DNA of 37,339 nucleotides. It comes from Acidobacteriota bacterium. GTDB lineage: Bacteria > Acidobacteriota > Terriglobia > Bryobacterales > Bryobacteraceae. This document shows, piece after piece, positions 1-7,243 of the stretch. Location: positions 28,518 through 65,856 of the forward strand of contig JAPKYX010000127.1 in NCBI GenBank assembly GCA_026394075.1, read 5' to 3'. Each line of letters starts with the position of its first letter. Position 1 is the stretch's first letter. Under the pieces are notes generated by a model. It made no database searches, had not been told where the DNA came from, and saw only the letters and a list, made by a program, of their open reading frames with translations. The translations under genes and the position numbers were made by a program.

Positions 1-379
1 CATGGTGCTGTCACCGCAGCGCGGCGGCGGCTTAGGGCTGGCGGTGCCGTCGAATGCGGTCCGGGAGTTTCTGGCGCGGGGCGGCACTGCGCCCCGGATC
101 GGAGTCGCTGTGCGTCCGGTCGCGGTGCGCTTTAAGCAGCGTGAAGGCCCGGGGATGGTGGTTCTCGAAGTGCAGCCGGGCACGCCAGCAGCCGAAGCGT
201 CCCTGATGATCGGCGACGTGATCATTGGCGCGCACGGTCGTTTGTTCGACACCTGGGACGACTTGAGTTGGGCCATTGAACACACTGCTTTGCACGTGCC
301 GCTCCAGTTCCTTCGCGGTGACCGGCGCACCATCCGGGAAGCAGTGGTCCGCATGGGGGGGCTGGCCAAGGCGGCATGA
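1..379 (+). CDS. C-terminal part of an HtrA/DegP-like serine protease with PDZ domain (5' truncated)
   Basis: The reading frame is already open at the left edge, so only the last ~126 residues are present. The first part contains a GLGLAVPSNAV stretch, which matches the end of the trypsin-like domain of HtrA/DegP proteases (usually G-[IL]-G-[FL]-A-[IV]-P). After it comes a PDZ-like domain of roughly 85 residues, with the pattern VLEVQPGTPAAEASLMIGD typical of the PDZ carboxylate-binding and helix region. HtrA proteins degrade or chaperone misfolded envelope proteins. The catalytic His-Asp-Ser triad would lie upstream of the window, so activity cannot be judged. The stop codon overlaps the start of the next gene (ATGA), implying co-transcription and translational coupling. 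Confidence 0.8.
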   Translation, partial: MVLSPQRGGGLGLAVPSNAVREFLARGGTAPRIGVAVRPVAVRFKQREGPGMVVLEVQPGTPAAEASLMIGDVIIGAHGRLFDTWDDLSWAIEHTALHVPLQFLRGDRRTIREAVVRMGGLAKAA

Positions 380-951
380 GCTTACCCAACGAGTCAACTT
401 TTGCCGCCGAGCGCCCCGCCCGGACGCGGCCTATCCGCGTGCAGGTGACGGCGCGGTCGCCCGTGGTCCAGGCCGGACTAGAGGCCTTGATGCGCGAGTC
501 CGGCGTGATTGAGATTACACGGCACAATGCCGACGTGTTGTTGACGGAAACCGCACCGGCCGCCGCGGCGGGCACGCCGGTGGTGTGGCTCTCCGACGAA
601 GGAACTCTTCGGGATGGTGTGCGCGGTCTGCTGCCCCGTGAGGCAGGCGAGCAGGAGATTGTCGCTGCAGTTGAGGCAGTGGCGGCGGGGCTGATTGCCA
701 TTCACCCGCAGTTCCTGGATACGCTGCAGGCCCGACCGGTAATGGAACTGGCGGAGCCGCTGACGCCCCGCGAATCCGAGGTACTGCGCCTACTGGCCGA
801 AGGCGTCGCCAATAAGGAGATCGCCTGGCGGCTGAGTATCTCTGAGCACACGGTGAAGTTCCATGTCGCCAGTGTGCTGGACAAGCTGAACGCTTCCTCA
901 CGAACCGAGGCGGTGGCGAAGGGCATCCGGTCTGGGTTGGTGGTGGTGTAG
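376..951 (+). CDS. LuxR/NarL-family response-regulator-like transcription factor with degenerate receiver
   Basis: The protein has 191 aa. Residues ~130-188 form a clear LuxR/GerE helix-turn-helix (LTPRESEVLRLLAEG, then NKEIAWRLSISEHTVKFHV and LDKLNASSRTEAV). The N-terminal ~120 residues have the length and spacing of a receiver domain. However, the acidic pocket is absent, and the usual phospho-acceptor segment reads DVLLTETAP, with no aspartate at the expected position. This suggests a phosphorylation-independent regulator. The ATG overlaps the stop of the upstream protease gene by 4 bp, so the regulator may respond to envelope conditions together with the protease. No histidine kinase is visible nearby. 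The gene converges on the oxidoreductase gene, with a 10-bp gap. Confidence 0.85.
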   Translation: MSLPNESTFAAERPARTRPIRVQVTARSPVVQAGLEALMRESGVIEITRHNADVLLTETAPAAAAGTPVVWLSDEGTLRDGVRGLLPREAGEQEIVAAVEAVAAGLIAIHPQFLDTLQARPVMELAEPLTPRESEVLRLLAEGVANKEIAWRLSISEHTVKFHVASVLDKLNASSRTEAVAKGIRSGLVVV

Positions 952-961
952 GCTTCCTGCT

Positions 962-2026
962 TTAGCCAAGGACGGCGGCGTCACAGGGTGTAGCAACGGT
1001 GATGCCGGTGGCGGCGGCAAGGTAGCAACTTTCCACCAGTTGCAGCGTCCGGAGATAGTCCGCGCCATGGCTTTCAAACTCCGCGCCGGAGCGGAGGCAT
1101 TGGGCAAAGTGGAGCTGGGTGTTGTAGCAACTGTCGCCACGATAGCCGACCGGTGGGATGGGCCAGACATGGGCGTAACGCTGGCCGCCGCGCGGTTCGA
1201 TGGTGATGTGGCCACTGGCATCCAGCCACAGCGTACCGCCGGTGGCGTCGATCCGGAGATTGCCCATGCCGTGGCTGCCTTCCGGTGCCGCTTCATCCAT
1301 CGGTGAACAGCGGTTGCCATCGATGATGCCGGCAAAGCTGCCGCCAAATCGCAGCGTGATGATGGCTTGATCTTCGCCCGCGATGGTGGGGTTCACTTTG
1401 GCGGTCATGCAGGCGGCGGCTTGCGGGTCGCCGAACAGGTAGCGCGCGGAATCCAGGTAGTGCACCAGCGTCTCAAAGATCAGGAAACGCGGATAGCTGA
1501 CGAAGTACGGCTGGTTGGGGTAGGGCTTTTCGAGCAGTCCGTCATTGGCGCGGTGCACCCACCGGAAGCTGAACGGAGTGCCGAGCGCGCCGGAATCGAG
1601 CAGCCGCTTGATCTCGCGGTACCAAGCCTGGAAGCGCCAATTCTCATTCACCATCATGCGCGTGGCCGCGCCGGGCGGGAACAGTGACACCAGTGCCTCG
1701 GCTTCCCCAAGTGTCGGTGCGAGCGGTTTCTGACACAGCACATGGACGCCATGGGCCAACGCGATGCGAGCCATCGGCAGGTGCTGATCGGGCCGGGTGA
1801 CGACATCGACGAAGTGTGGCCTTTCAGCGGCCAACATCGCGGCGAAATCGGTGTAGACGAGGGGGATGCCGTAGCGGTGGGCAAAGGCTTGGGCGCGGTC
1901 CGGGTCCAGGTCACACACCGCGGCGATCTCCACCTGGGGCGACATCCGGTTCCAGGCTTCCATCTGGAACTGGGCAAAGAACCCGCACCCGGCCAGGGTT
2001 CCCTTGAGTGGCACGGCATCATTCAT
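962..2026 (-). CDS. Gfo/Idh/MocA-family NAD(P)-dependent oxidoreductase
   Basis: The protein has 354 aa, normal for the family. The N-terminal Rossmann fold begins with LAGCGFFAQ (GxGxxA-type nucleotide loop), followed by AVCDLDPDRAQAFAHRYG, a standard second strand and acidic residue. The segment VDVVTRPDQHLPMARIAL and the later CQKPLA correspond to the conserved nucleotide-binding and 'EKP' region. Here the usual Glu is Gln. The C-terminal half is the alpha/beta dimerisation and substrate domain. These enzymes oxidise or reduce sugars, inositols and related polyols, and the substrate cannot be read from sequence. Unlike many relatives in this phylum, it has no twin-arginine leader and is probably cytoplasmic. 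It is divergent from the tetR gene across a 121-bp spacer. Confidence 0.88.
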   Translation of the reverse strand: MNDAVPLKGTLAGCGFFAQFQMEAWNRMSPQVEIAAVCDLDPDRAQAFAHRYGIPLVYTDFAAMLAAERPHFVDVVTRPDQHLPMARIALAHGVHVLCQKPLAPTLGEAEALVSLFPPGAATRMMVNENWRFQAWYREIKRLLDSGALGTPFSFRWVHRANDGLLEKPYPNQPYFVSYPRFLIFETLVHYLDSARYLFGDPQAAACMTAKVNPTIAGEDQAIITLRFGGSFAGIIDGNRCSPMDEAAPEGSHGMGNLRIDATGGTLWLDASGHITIEPRGGQRYAHVWPIPPVGYRGDSCYNTQLHFAQCLRSGAEFESHGADYLRTLQLVESCYLAAATGITVATPCDAAVLG

Positions 2027-2118
2027 CGGTCCGATCAGTGTATCGAACCCCTCGCTCGGGCCGCAGGCGACTGGCTCAGGACGGTTTCAACGGAGGCTCG
2101 GGGATTCGCGGTTGCTTT

Positions 2119-2133
2119 CTGAACACTGTTCTG
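2119..2133. promoter_or_regulatory. Candidate TetR operator upstream of the tetR gene
   Basis: GAACACTGTTC (2121-2131) is a perfect inverted repeat around a central C, flanked by a near-symmetric CT/TG. It lies between a weak -35-like TTGCTT (2112-2117) and a -10-like TACGAT (2135-2140) with 17-bp spacing, just upstream of the ATG at 2148. The same GAACA-N-TGTT element recurs at 2913-2939 in front of the export operon. This supports autoregulation by the adjacent TetR protein, although binding is inferred. Confidence 0.6.
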
Positions 2134-2147
2134 TTACGATCAGGCCG

Positions 2148-2765
2148 ATGGGCGTATCGGAACGGAAAGCTCGGGCGAAAGAGGCACTCCGGCAGCATAT
2201 CCTGGACGCGGCGACGGAGCTGTTCGTCTCGGAAGGCTACCAGAATGTGTCCATGCGGAAGATCGCCGACAAGATCGAGTACGCCCCCGCCACCATCTAC
2301 CTCTACTTCAAGGACAAGCGCGAGATTGGCGAGACCATTGTTCGCGAAGTCTTTGAGCAGTTGACGGAGCAGCTGCAAACGCTGGAAAAGTCGATCACGG
2401 ATCCCGATGAAGCGTTGCGTGCGGGCCTTCGTTGCTACATTCTTTTCGGCCTGGAACATCCGCATCACTACCTGCTGACATTTGGCCCGGACCCGGAACC
2501 CGACCTCTCGGGCGAGCTCACCCCCACGGATCGCGCCGGCCTCGAAGCGCTGGCACAGCTCCGTAAAGCATTGATGCGCTGTATGGATGCGGGTACAGTA
2601 CGCCGGGATGATCCGGAGGTTTTGGCGCAGACCACGTGGATGTGTCTCCACGGGATCACCCAGATGCTGATCTGCCTGAAGACCGCTCCCAGTTTCCCGA
2701 TGGCCCCGGAAGAAGCCATCATCTCCACCGGTCTCGACATGTTGTTGCGCGGCCTGCGCCCGTAG
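2148..2765 (+). CDS. TetR/AcrR-family transcriptional repressor
   Basis: The protein has 205 aa from the ATG at 2148. The frame is open further upstream, but the extra residues look non-coding, and MGVSERKARAKEALR is a typical TetR N-terminus. The HTH lies at about residues 17-60 (ILDAATELFVSEGYQNVSMRKIA, then APATIYLYFKDKREI). The C-terminal ligand-binding domain is helical and divergent, as usual. The gene sits directly before a four-gene ABC export operon, with 191 bp between them. Matching palindromic elements lie before tetR and before the operon, so it is very likely the local repressor, controlling itself and the exporter. The inducer is unknown. No strong Shine-Dalgarno is seen and the predicted transcript leader is very short. 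Confidence 0.9.
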   Translation: MGVSERKARAKEALRQHILDAATELFVSEGYQNVSMRKIADKIEYAPATIYLYFKDKREIGETIVREVFEQLTEQLQTLEKSITDPDEALRAGLRCYILFGLEHPHHYLLTFGPDPEPDLSGELTPTDRAGLEALAQLRKALMRCMDAGTVRRDDPEVLAQTTWMCLHGITQMLICLKTAPSFPMAPEEAIISTGLDMLLRGLRP

Positions 2766-2884
2766 CGCCACAGCCTCGTCCCTGGTCCGCCTGTTTCGCT
2801 CCGTTCCTCCTGAGGTCTTTCCGGCAGTCTCACCCCAGGAGACCGCAATCCACCCCATCTTCTGACCCTAGGTGAGTTTTTCTC

Positions 2885-2913
2885 TTGACTTCCTCAACCG
2901 CAGTTCTCATAAT
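2885..2913 (+). promoter_or_regulatory. Sigma70-like promoter of the ABC export operon
   Basis: TTGACT (2885-2890, 5/6 match to TTGACA) is followed after exactly 17 bp by CATAAT (2908-2913, 5/6 match to TATAAT). This is the best consensus promoter in the window. The expected start site, about 7 bp downstream, falls inside the palindrome at 2913-2939. Confidence 0.75.
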
Positions 2914-2939
2914 GAACAGTGTTTAGTAAACATCGTTCA
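2913..2939. promoter_or_regulatory. 27-bp near-palindromic operator (double TetR site)
   Basis: The left arm TGAACAGTGTTTA (2913-2925) and right arm TAAACATCGTTCA (2927-2939) are inverted repeats around G2926, with mismatches only at the two positions after TGAAC in each arm. Each 13-bp arm is itself a degenerate GAACA-N-TGTTC palindrome like the one at 2121-2131. The site covers the end of the -10 box and the presumed start point, a classic place for repression. The length and tandem symmetry recall the 28-bp QacR operator, which binds two dimers. Confidence 0.7.
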
Positions 2940-2956
2940 CCAAAAGGACTGTGGTA

Positions 2957-4081
2957 ATGACAACGCTGGCTTGGAAGAATCCTTTTCACGACAAAGTCCG
3001 ATTGGCGGTCACGCTGACGGGGATCGTTTTTGCCCTGGTCCTGATCATCGTCCAGTTCGGGCTGTTCCTCGGATTCCTGGATACCACGGCCAATGTCGTC
3101 GTCCGGTCCGGCGTGGACCTGTGGCTGACGGCGCCCGGTGTTCCGCATGTCAACGGAGCGGCCGCGTTCCCGGAGAAGCGCCGCTACAAGGCGCTGGCGG
3201 TGGATGGCGTGGAGCGCGTCGAACGGTTCGCCCTGCAGTTCTCTCAGTGGAAGCTGCCGGCCGGTTCGCAGGAGTCGGTCCAGGTGACGGGCTTCGATCT
3301 CGATGGTGGCATGGGCGGACCGTGGAACATCATCGCGGGCAGCATCGAGGATCTGCGCGGCGAGGACACGATCATCGTGGACCAGCTCTACCTGGAGAAG
3401 CTGGGCGTGAAGGGCGTGGGGGATTCGATTGAGATCAATCAGCGCCGCGCGCGGATTGTCGGCTTAACTCAGGGCATCCGCAGCTTCACCACCTCACCAT
3501 ACGTCTACACCAGCTTCAAGAATGGCCAGAACTATACGCTGCTGAAAGAGGACGAGACGTACTTCCTGTTGGTGAAAGCCAAACCCGGCGTCGACCTGCA
3601 GAAGCTGAAGGCCGACCTGAGGACGGCGATTCCGGATGTGGATGTCTTCACTAACGACGAGATGCGGGACCGGACGCAGAGCTACTGGCTGTTCACCACG
3701 GGCGCGGGCGTCACCACACTGATGGGCGCGGTGCTGGGCCTGCTGGTGGGCATCGTGGTGGTGGCACAGACGATCTACTCCGCCACCGTGGACCACATTC
3801 GCGAGTTCGGCACGCTGAAGGCGATGGGCGCGCGGAACAGCTACATCTACCGCATCATCATCGAACAGGCGCTGATCTCCGCCACCATGGGCTACAGCCT
3901 GGCGCTGGTGGCCGGCTGGTTTGTGGCCAAGAGCAGCGAAACAGGCTCCGCCGCTATTCTGCTGCCGCCGGAGATGGCCGTGGGCCTCTTCTTCCTCGCG
4001 CTCGCCATGTGCATCGTGGCCAGCGTGTTCTCCATCCGCAAGGCCACCGCGATCGACCCGGCGATGGTCTTCAAGGGCTAA
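2957..4081 (+). CDS. ABC exporter permease, DevC/MacB (FtsX-like) type
   Basis: The protein has 374 aa from the ATG at 2957. An AGGA sequence at 2945-2948 lies 8 bp before this ATG and favours it over the in-frame GTG at 2951. It has one N-terminal membrane helix (about residues 15-40, VTLTGIVFALVLIIVQFGLFLGF) and a periplasmic domain of ~200 residues. Three C-terminal helices follow, and the FtsX motif EFGTLKAMGARNSYIYRIIIEQAL appears between the first two of these. This is the MacB/DevC architecture. The export polarity and company (ATPase, HlyD adaptor, TolC channel) match DevBCA- or MacAB-TolC-like systems, which expel lipids, glycolipids, peptides or macrolides. The cargo is unknown. It is the first gene of the operon and is controlled by the TetR-type operator. 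Confidence 0.9.
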   Translation: MTTLAWKNPFHDKVRLAVTLTGIVFALVLIIVQFGLFLGFLDTTANVVVRSGVDLWLTAPGVPHVNGAAAFPEKRRYKALAVDGVERVERFALQFSQWKLPAGSQESVQVTGFDLDGGMGGPWNIIAGSIEDLRGEDTIIVDQLYLEKLGVKGVGDSIEINQRRARIVGLTQGIRSFTTSPYVYTSFKNGQNYTLLKEDETYFLLVKAKPGVDLQKLKADLRTAIPDVDVFTNDEMRDRTQSYWLFTTGAGVTTLMGAVLGLLVGIVVVAQTIYSATVDHIREFGTLKAMGARNSYIYRIIIEQALISATMGYSLALVAGWFVAKSSETGSAAILLPPEMAVGLFFLALAMCIVASVFSIRKATAIDPAMVFKG

Positions 4082-4109
4082 GCCACGAACACCGGGAAAG
4101 GACACGACT

Positions 4110-4838
4110 ATGGAACCACTCATTGAAGTGCGCAACGTCACCAAGACTTACGGCACCGGCGATTCCGCCGTGACGGCACTGCGGCCGACTGATCTGACGG
4201 TCCTGCCGGGCGAAGTGCTGCTGATGTGCGGACCTTCAGGGTCCGGCAAGACGACGCTCTTGTCGATCATGGGCGCGATTCTCAGCGCCACCTCCGGCAG
4301 CGTCAAACTGTTGGGGCAAGAGATTGTCGGCATCAAGGAATCCCGGCTGCCCGACATTCGGCTGGCCAACATCGGCTTCATCTTCCAGGGCTTCAACCTG
4401 TTCCCGGCGCTGACGGCGCTGGAGAACGTCGAGGTAGCTCTGACACTGAAGGGTCTTTCGAAAAGCGCCGCCCGCAAGCGCGCCCAGGAGTTGCTGGAGC
4501 AAGTGGGCTTGGCCGACCGCACCAAGCACCACCCGGCCGATCTTTCGGGCGGACAGAAGCAACGCGTCGCCATTGCCCGCGCGCTGGCCGGAGACCCCAA
4601 GATCATCCTCGCCGATGAACCCACCGCGGCGCTTGATTCACAGAGCGGGCAACTGGTGATGGAGACGCTCTCCACACTGGCCCGCGACCGTGGGCGGGCG
4701 GTGGTGATCGTTACCCATGATTCGCGCGTGCTGCACTACGGCACGCGCATGGTCCACATTGCCGATGGCCGCTTACAGGAACAAGCCCACGGCGCACAGC
4801 AGTCCCACCAGATGGAACACGAAGGAGTCACCGCATGA
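4110..4838 (+). CDS. ABC exporter ATP-binding subunit, DevA/MacB/LolD type
   Basis: The protein has 242 aa from the ATG at 4110, preceded by GGGAAAGGA (4094-4102). All ATPase motifs are intact: Walker A GPSGSGKTT (41-49), Q-loop Gln93, signature LSGGQ (145-149), Walker B IILADE (165-170) and an H-loop histidine in VIVTHDSR. The sequence type (LSGGQKQRVAIARAL, DEPTAALDSQSG) is that of the LolD/MacB/DevA family, which pairs with FtsX-like permeases. It lies 28 bp after the permease gene, and its stop overlaps the adaptor gene by 4 bp (ATGA). It supplies energy for the tripartite pump in the cytoplasm. Confidence 0.95.
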   Translation: MEPLIEVRNVTKTYGTGDSAVTALRPTDLTVLPGEVLLMCGPSGSGKTTLLSIMGAILSATSGSVKLLGQEIVGIKESRLPDIRLANIGFIFQGFNLFPALTALENVEVALTLKGLSKSAARKRAQELLEQVGLADRTKHHPADLSGGQKQRVAIARALAGDPKIILADEPTAALDSQSGQLVMETLSTLARDRGRAVVIVTHDSRVLHYGTRMVHIADGRLQEQAHGAQQSHQMEHEGVTA

Positions 4839-5875
4839 AACGCACATTGATCATTACCCTGGCCGCCGTCCTGGTGACGGGAGCCGCACTTTACTGGGCA
4901 CGCCCGGGCGTGAAGGCCGCCAACCCGGCCGAGACGCCAGCCGCCACGCCCCGCAAGAACTCGGGGGAGATGGTGGTGGCCGCCGGTCGCGTGGAGCCCG
5001 CCTCGGAAGAGATCAAGATCGGCAGCGAACTGGACGGCAAGCTGGCCCAAGTGCCGGTGGCGGAAGGGGACCAGGTGAAACGCGGGCAGATCCTGGCCGT
5101 GCTGGTGAATGCCGACTACCAGGCTCGCGTGGCGCTGGCCGAAGCGTCGATTCGCGAGCGGCAGGCAGATCTCGAACGCCTGACCAACGGCAACCGCGGC
5201 CAGGAGAAGCGCGAATCCGACGCCAACGTGCGCGAAGCGGAAGCGGTGCTGGCCAACACCCAGGCCGAATTGGACCGCCGGCGCAGCCTGCTGGATCGAG
5301 GGGCCATTGCCCGGTTCGAGTTTGATTCTGCCGAGCGCGAGTTTCGCGTCGCCCGCGCCCGCCTGGACGCGGTGAAGGAACGCTCCGGTCTGGTGCATGA
5401 AGGCTTCCGTGCGGAGGACCGCAAGCGGGTTGAGGCCGAGATCCAGCGGGCCCAGGCGCAGCTGCGCGAAACGCAGGCGATGCTGGCCAAGACCTACATC
5501 CGCTCACCGATCGATGGTGTCGTGCTCCGCAAGAAACTGCGGGCGGGCGAAAGCGTTTCCGGTAAAGGCGACACGCCGGTGGTGACTCTGGGTGACCTGT
5601 CACGCTTGCGCGTGCGGGCCGATGTGGATGAAAGCGACGTGGCGCGGTTGATGGTGGGCCAGGCCGCTCACGTGACTGCCGCCGCTTATGGTGACCGCAA
5701 GTTCACGGGCAAGGTGGTGAAGATTGGCCAAATTCTGGGCCGCAAGAACATCCGCACCGATGAGCCGACCGAGCGCGTGGACACCAAGATCCTGGAAACG
5801 CTGATCGAACTGGACCCGGGCCAGCAGATTCCGGCCGGTTTGCGGGTGGATACGTTTATCCACACCGCCCGCTAA
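4835..5875 (+). CDS. HlyD/DevB-family periplasmic adaptor (membrane fusion protein)
   Basis: The protein has 346 aa. The N-terminus MKRTLIITLAAVLVTGAALYW is an uncleaved membrane anchor or signal. A lipoyl-like half-motif follows at ~60-95 (VPVAEGDQVKRGQILAVL). Residues ~100-220 form a long alanine/arginine/glutamate-rich coiled-coil hairpin. The second lipoyl half (YIRSPIDGVVLRKKLRAGESV) and a beta-barrel domain complete the family architecture. It bridges the inner-membrane permease/ATPase and the outer-membrane TolC-like protein. AAGGAG (4822-4827) is a good ribosome binding site, and the start overlaps the ATPase stop. Confidence 0.93.
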   Translation: MKRTLIITLAAVLVTGAALYWARPGVKAANPAETPAATPRKNSGEMVVAAGRVEPASEEIKIGSELDGKLAQVPVAEGDQVKRGQILAVLVNADYQARVALAEASIRERQADLERLTNGNRGQEKRESDANVREAEAVLANTQAELDRRRSLLDRGAIARFEFDSAEREFRVARARLDAVKERSGLVHEGFRAEDRKRVEAEIQRAQAQLRETQAMLAKTYIRSPIDGVVLRKKLRAGESVSGKGDTPVVTLGDLSRLRVRADVDESDVARLMVGQAAHVTAAAYGDRKFTGKVVKIGQILGRKNIRTDEPTERVDTKILETLIELDPGQQIPAGLRVDTFIHTAR

Positions 5876-5926
5876 GGCGAGCCTTCACAACACAAAGACC
5901 TACAGAAAGAATTTAGGAGCACTGAT

Positions 5927-7189
5927 ATGCACGCCCTGGTGGCCCTTACGCTAGCCGTGTCTCTACGCGACGCCGTGGAGCAGGCTGGCAAACTAAACCC
6001 CGATGTCGCGCTGGCGCGGCTGCGGGTGATTGAAGCGGAAGCACAAGCCGCTTCGGTCCGCTCGGCCCAACTGCCGCAACTGAACGCCACGGTGGGGCAA
6101 ACTTACCAGACCACCAACCTGCAAGGGATCGGCGTCATCTTCCCAGGCGTCTCCTCTCGCGTCGGCCCCTACAAGGTGTTCGACACGCGGCCCCGGCTGA
6201 CGCAGACCATCTTTGACGCTGGCCTGGTGTCGCAGATCCGGGCGGCGCGCATCGCCGTCGAACAGAACCGCTATGCCGTGGAAGCGGCGCGGGAAGCGAC
6301 GCAGCAGGCCGTCCTGGACCTGTATCTGCAAGCGTTGCAGGCCGAGTCCCGCATACTGGCCTCGAAGGCGCGCCTGGAGACGGCACGGGTGGTGCTGAAG
6401 CAGGCGCGTGACCGCGAGGCCTCCGGCGCGGCATCGAAGCTGGACATCGCGCGCTCTGAGCAGGAGTTCTACAACGAAGAGCAAGTGATGGTGAATGCCG
6501 AACGGGACTACCGCGTGTTGAAGACGGCGCTGGCCCGCGCCATTGGCCTGGATAGCGACAAGCTGGATATCGAGAAGCTGGACGCGAATCCGATGAAACT
6601 GCTGCCGCCCGCCGATGCCGAAACTAAGGCCGCCGCGGCCGGACGCGCCGAGTTGAAGTCTGACGAAGCTGGAATCCGGCGGGCCACCCAGGAGATGGAA
6701 CGCGCGCGGCGCGAGTATCTGCCCAAGGTCAGCTTCAGTGGTGACTATGGCGTGTTGGGCCAACACCCGGCGCAGAATCTCTCCACCTACTCGGTGGGTG
6801 TCTCGGCATCCATCCCGATCTGGACCAGTGGCCGGATCTCGGCTGACGTTGCCGCCGCCAGGGCTCGGGTAGACCAGGCCAAGGAGCAACTGCGGCGGAC
6901 TCGTCTGACGGTGGAGGACGAAACCCGGCAGTCATTGCTGCGCTGGCAAGCAGCGCGCGAGACGCTGGTGCTGGCCGAAAAGTCTTCCGCCGCAGCTCGC
7001 GAAAGCGTCGCCCTGGCCCGGTTGCGATTTGAGGCGGGCTTGTCCACCAACATCGACACGGTGATCGCCCAAGGCCGACTGGCCGAGGCCGAAGATACCG
7101 AGATCCGCAATCGCTATGAGGTTCTGCGGGCGCGGGCCTCGTATGCCCGCTCCAAGGGCGATGTCAGTGCGTTCTTTGAAGGGATGTAA
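5927..7189 (+). CDS. TolC-family outer membrane efflux protein
   Basis: The protein has 420 aa. It shows the two OEP repeats of long alpha-helices with NPD/LPQL-type turns: LRDAVEQAGKLNPDVALARLRVIEAEA with VRSAQLPQLNATVG, then AGIRRATQEMERARREYLPKVSF with YSVGVSASIPIWTSGR. It is the outer-membrane exit duct of the pump encoded just upstream. AGGAG (5915-5919) lies 7 bp before this ATG and no other start lies near. The leader is odd: MHALVALTLAVS has no basic n-region, and the first conserved helix begins at about residue 12, so the signal peptide is unusually short. Expected length for TolC-like proteins is 420-480. Confidence 0.9.
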   Translation: MHALVALTLAVSLRDAVEQAGKLNPDVALARLRVIEAEAQAASVRSAQLPQLNATVGQTYQTTNLQGIGVIFPGVSSRVGPYKVFDTRPRLTQTIFDAGLVSQIRAARIAVEQNRYAVEAAREATQQAVLDLYLQALQAESRILASKARLETARVVLKQARDREASGAASKLDIARSEQEFYNEEQVMVNAERDYRVLKTALARAIGLDSDKLDIEKLDANPMKLLPPADAETKAAAAGRAELKSDEAGIRRATQEMERARREYLPKVSFSGDYGVLGQHPAQNLSTYSVGVSASIPIWTSGRISADVAAARARVDQAKEQLRRTRLTVEDETRQSLLRWQAARETLVLAEKSSAAARESVALARLRFEAGLSTNIDTVIAQGRLAEAEDTEIRNRYEVLRARASYARSKGDVSAFFEGM

Positions 7190-7202
7190 CTCCGGAAACC
7201 GA

Positions 7203-7232
7203 TATAATCGCGGTCACGCCAGCCAGGCTGGC
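7203..7232 (+). promoter_or_regulatory. Perfect -10 box followed by a 15-bp perfect inverted repeat
   Basis: TATAAT occurs at 7203-7208. Just beyond the expected start point lies GCCAGCC-A-GGCTGGC (7218-7232), a perfect inverted repeat. The nearest -35-like sequence, TTGAAG (7176-7181), is 21 bp away, which is too far for a normal promoter, so an activator or another sigma factor may be involved. The inverted repeat could be an operator or a leader hairpin for the gene starting at 7244. Confidence 0.4.
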
Positions 7233-7243
7233 CGCAACCTTAC

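Noticed and set aside
2004..2147. Longer N-terminus for the TetR protein using the upstream open frame.
   Set aside because: The extra residues would cover the promoter/operator region and part of the divergent gene, and do not resemble TetR proteins.
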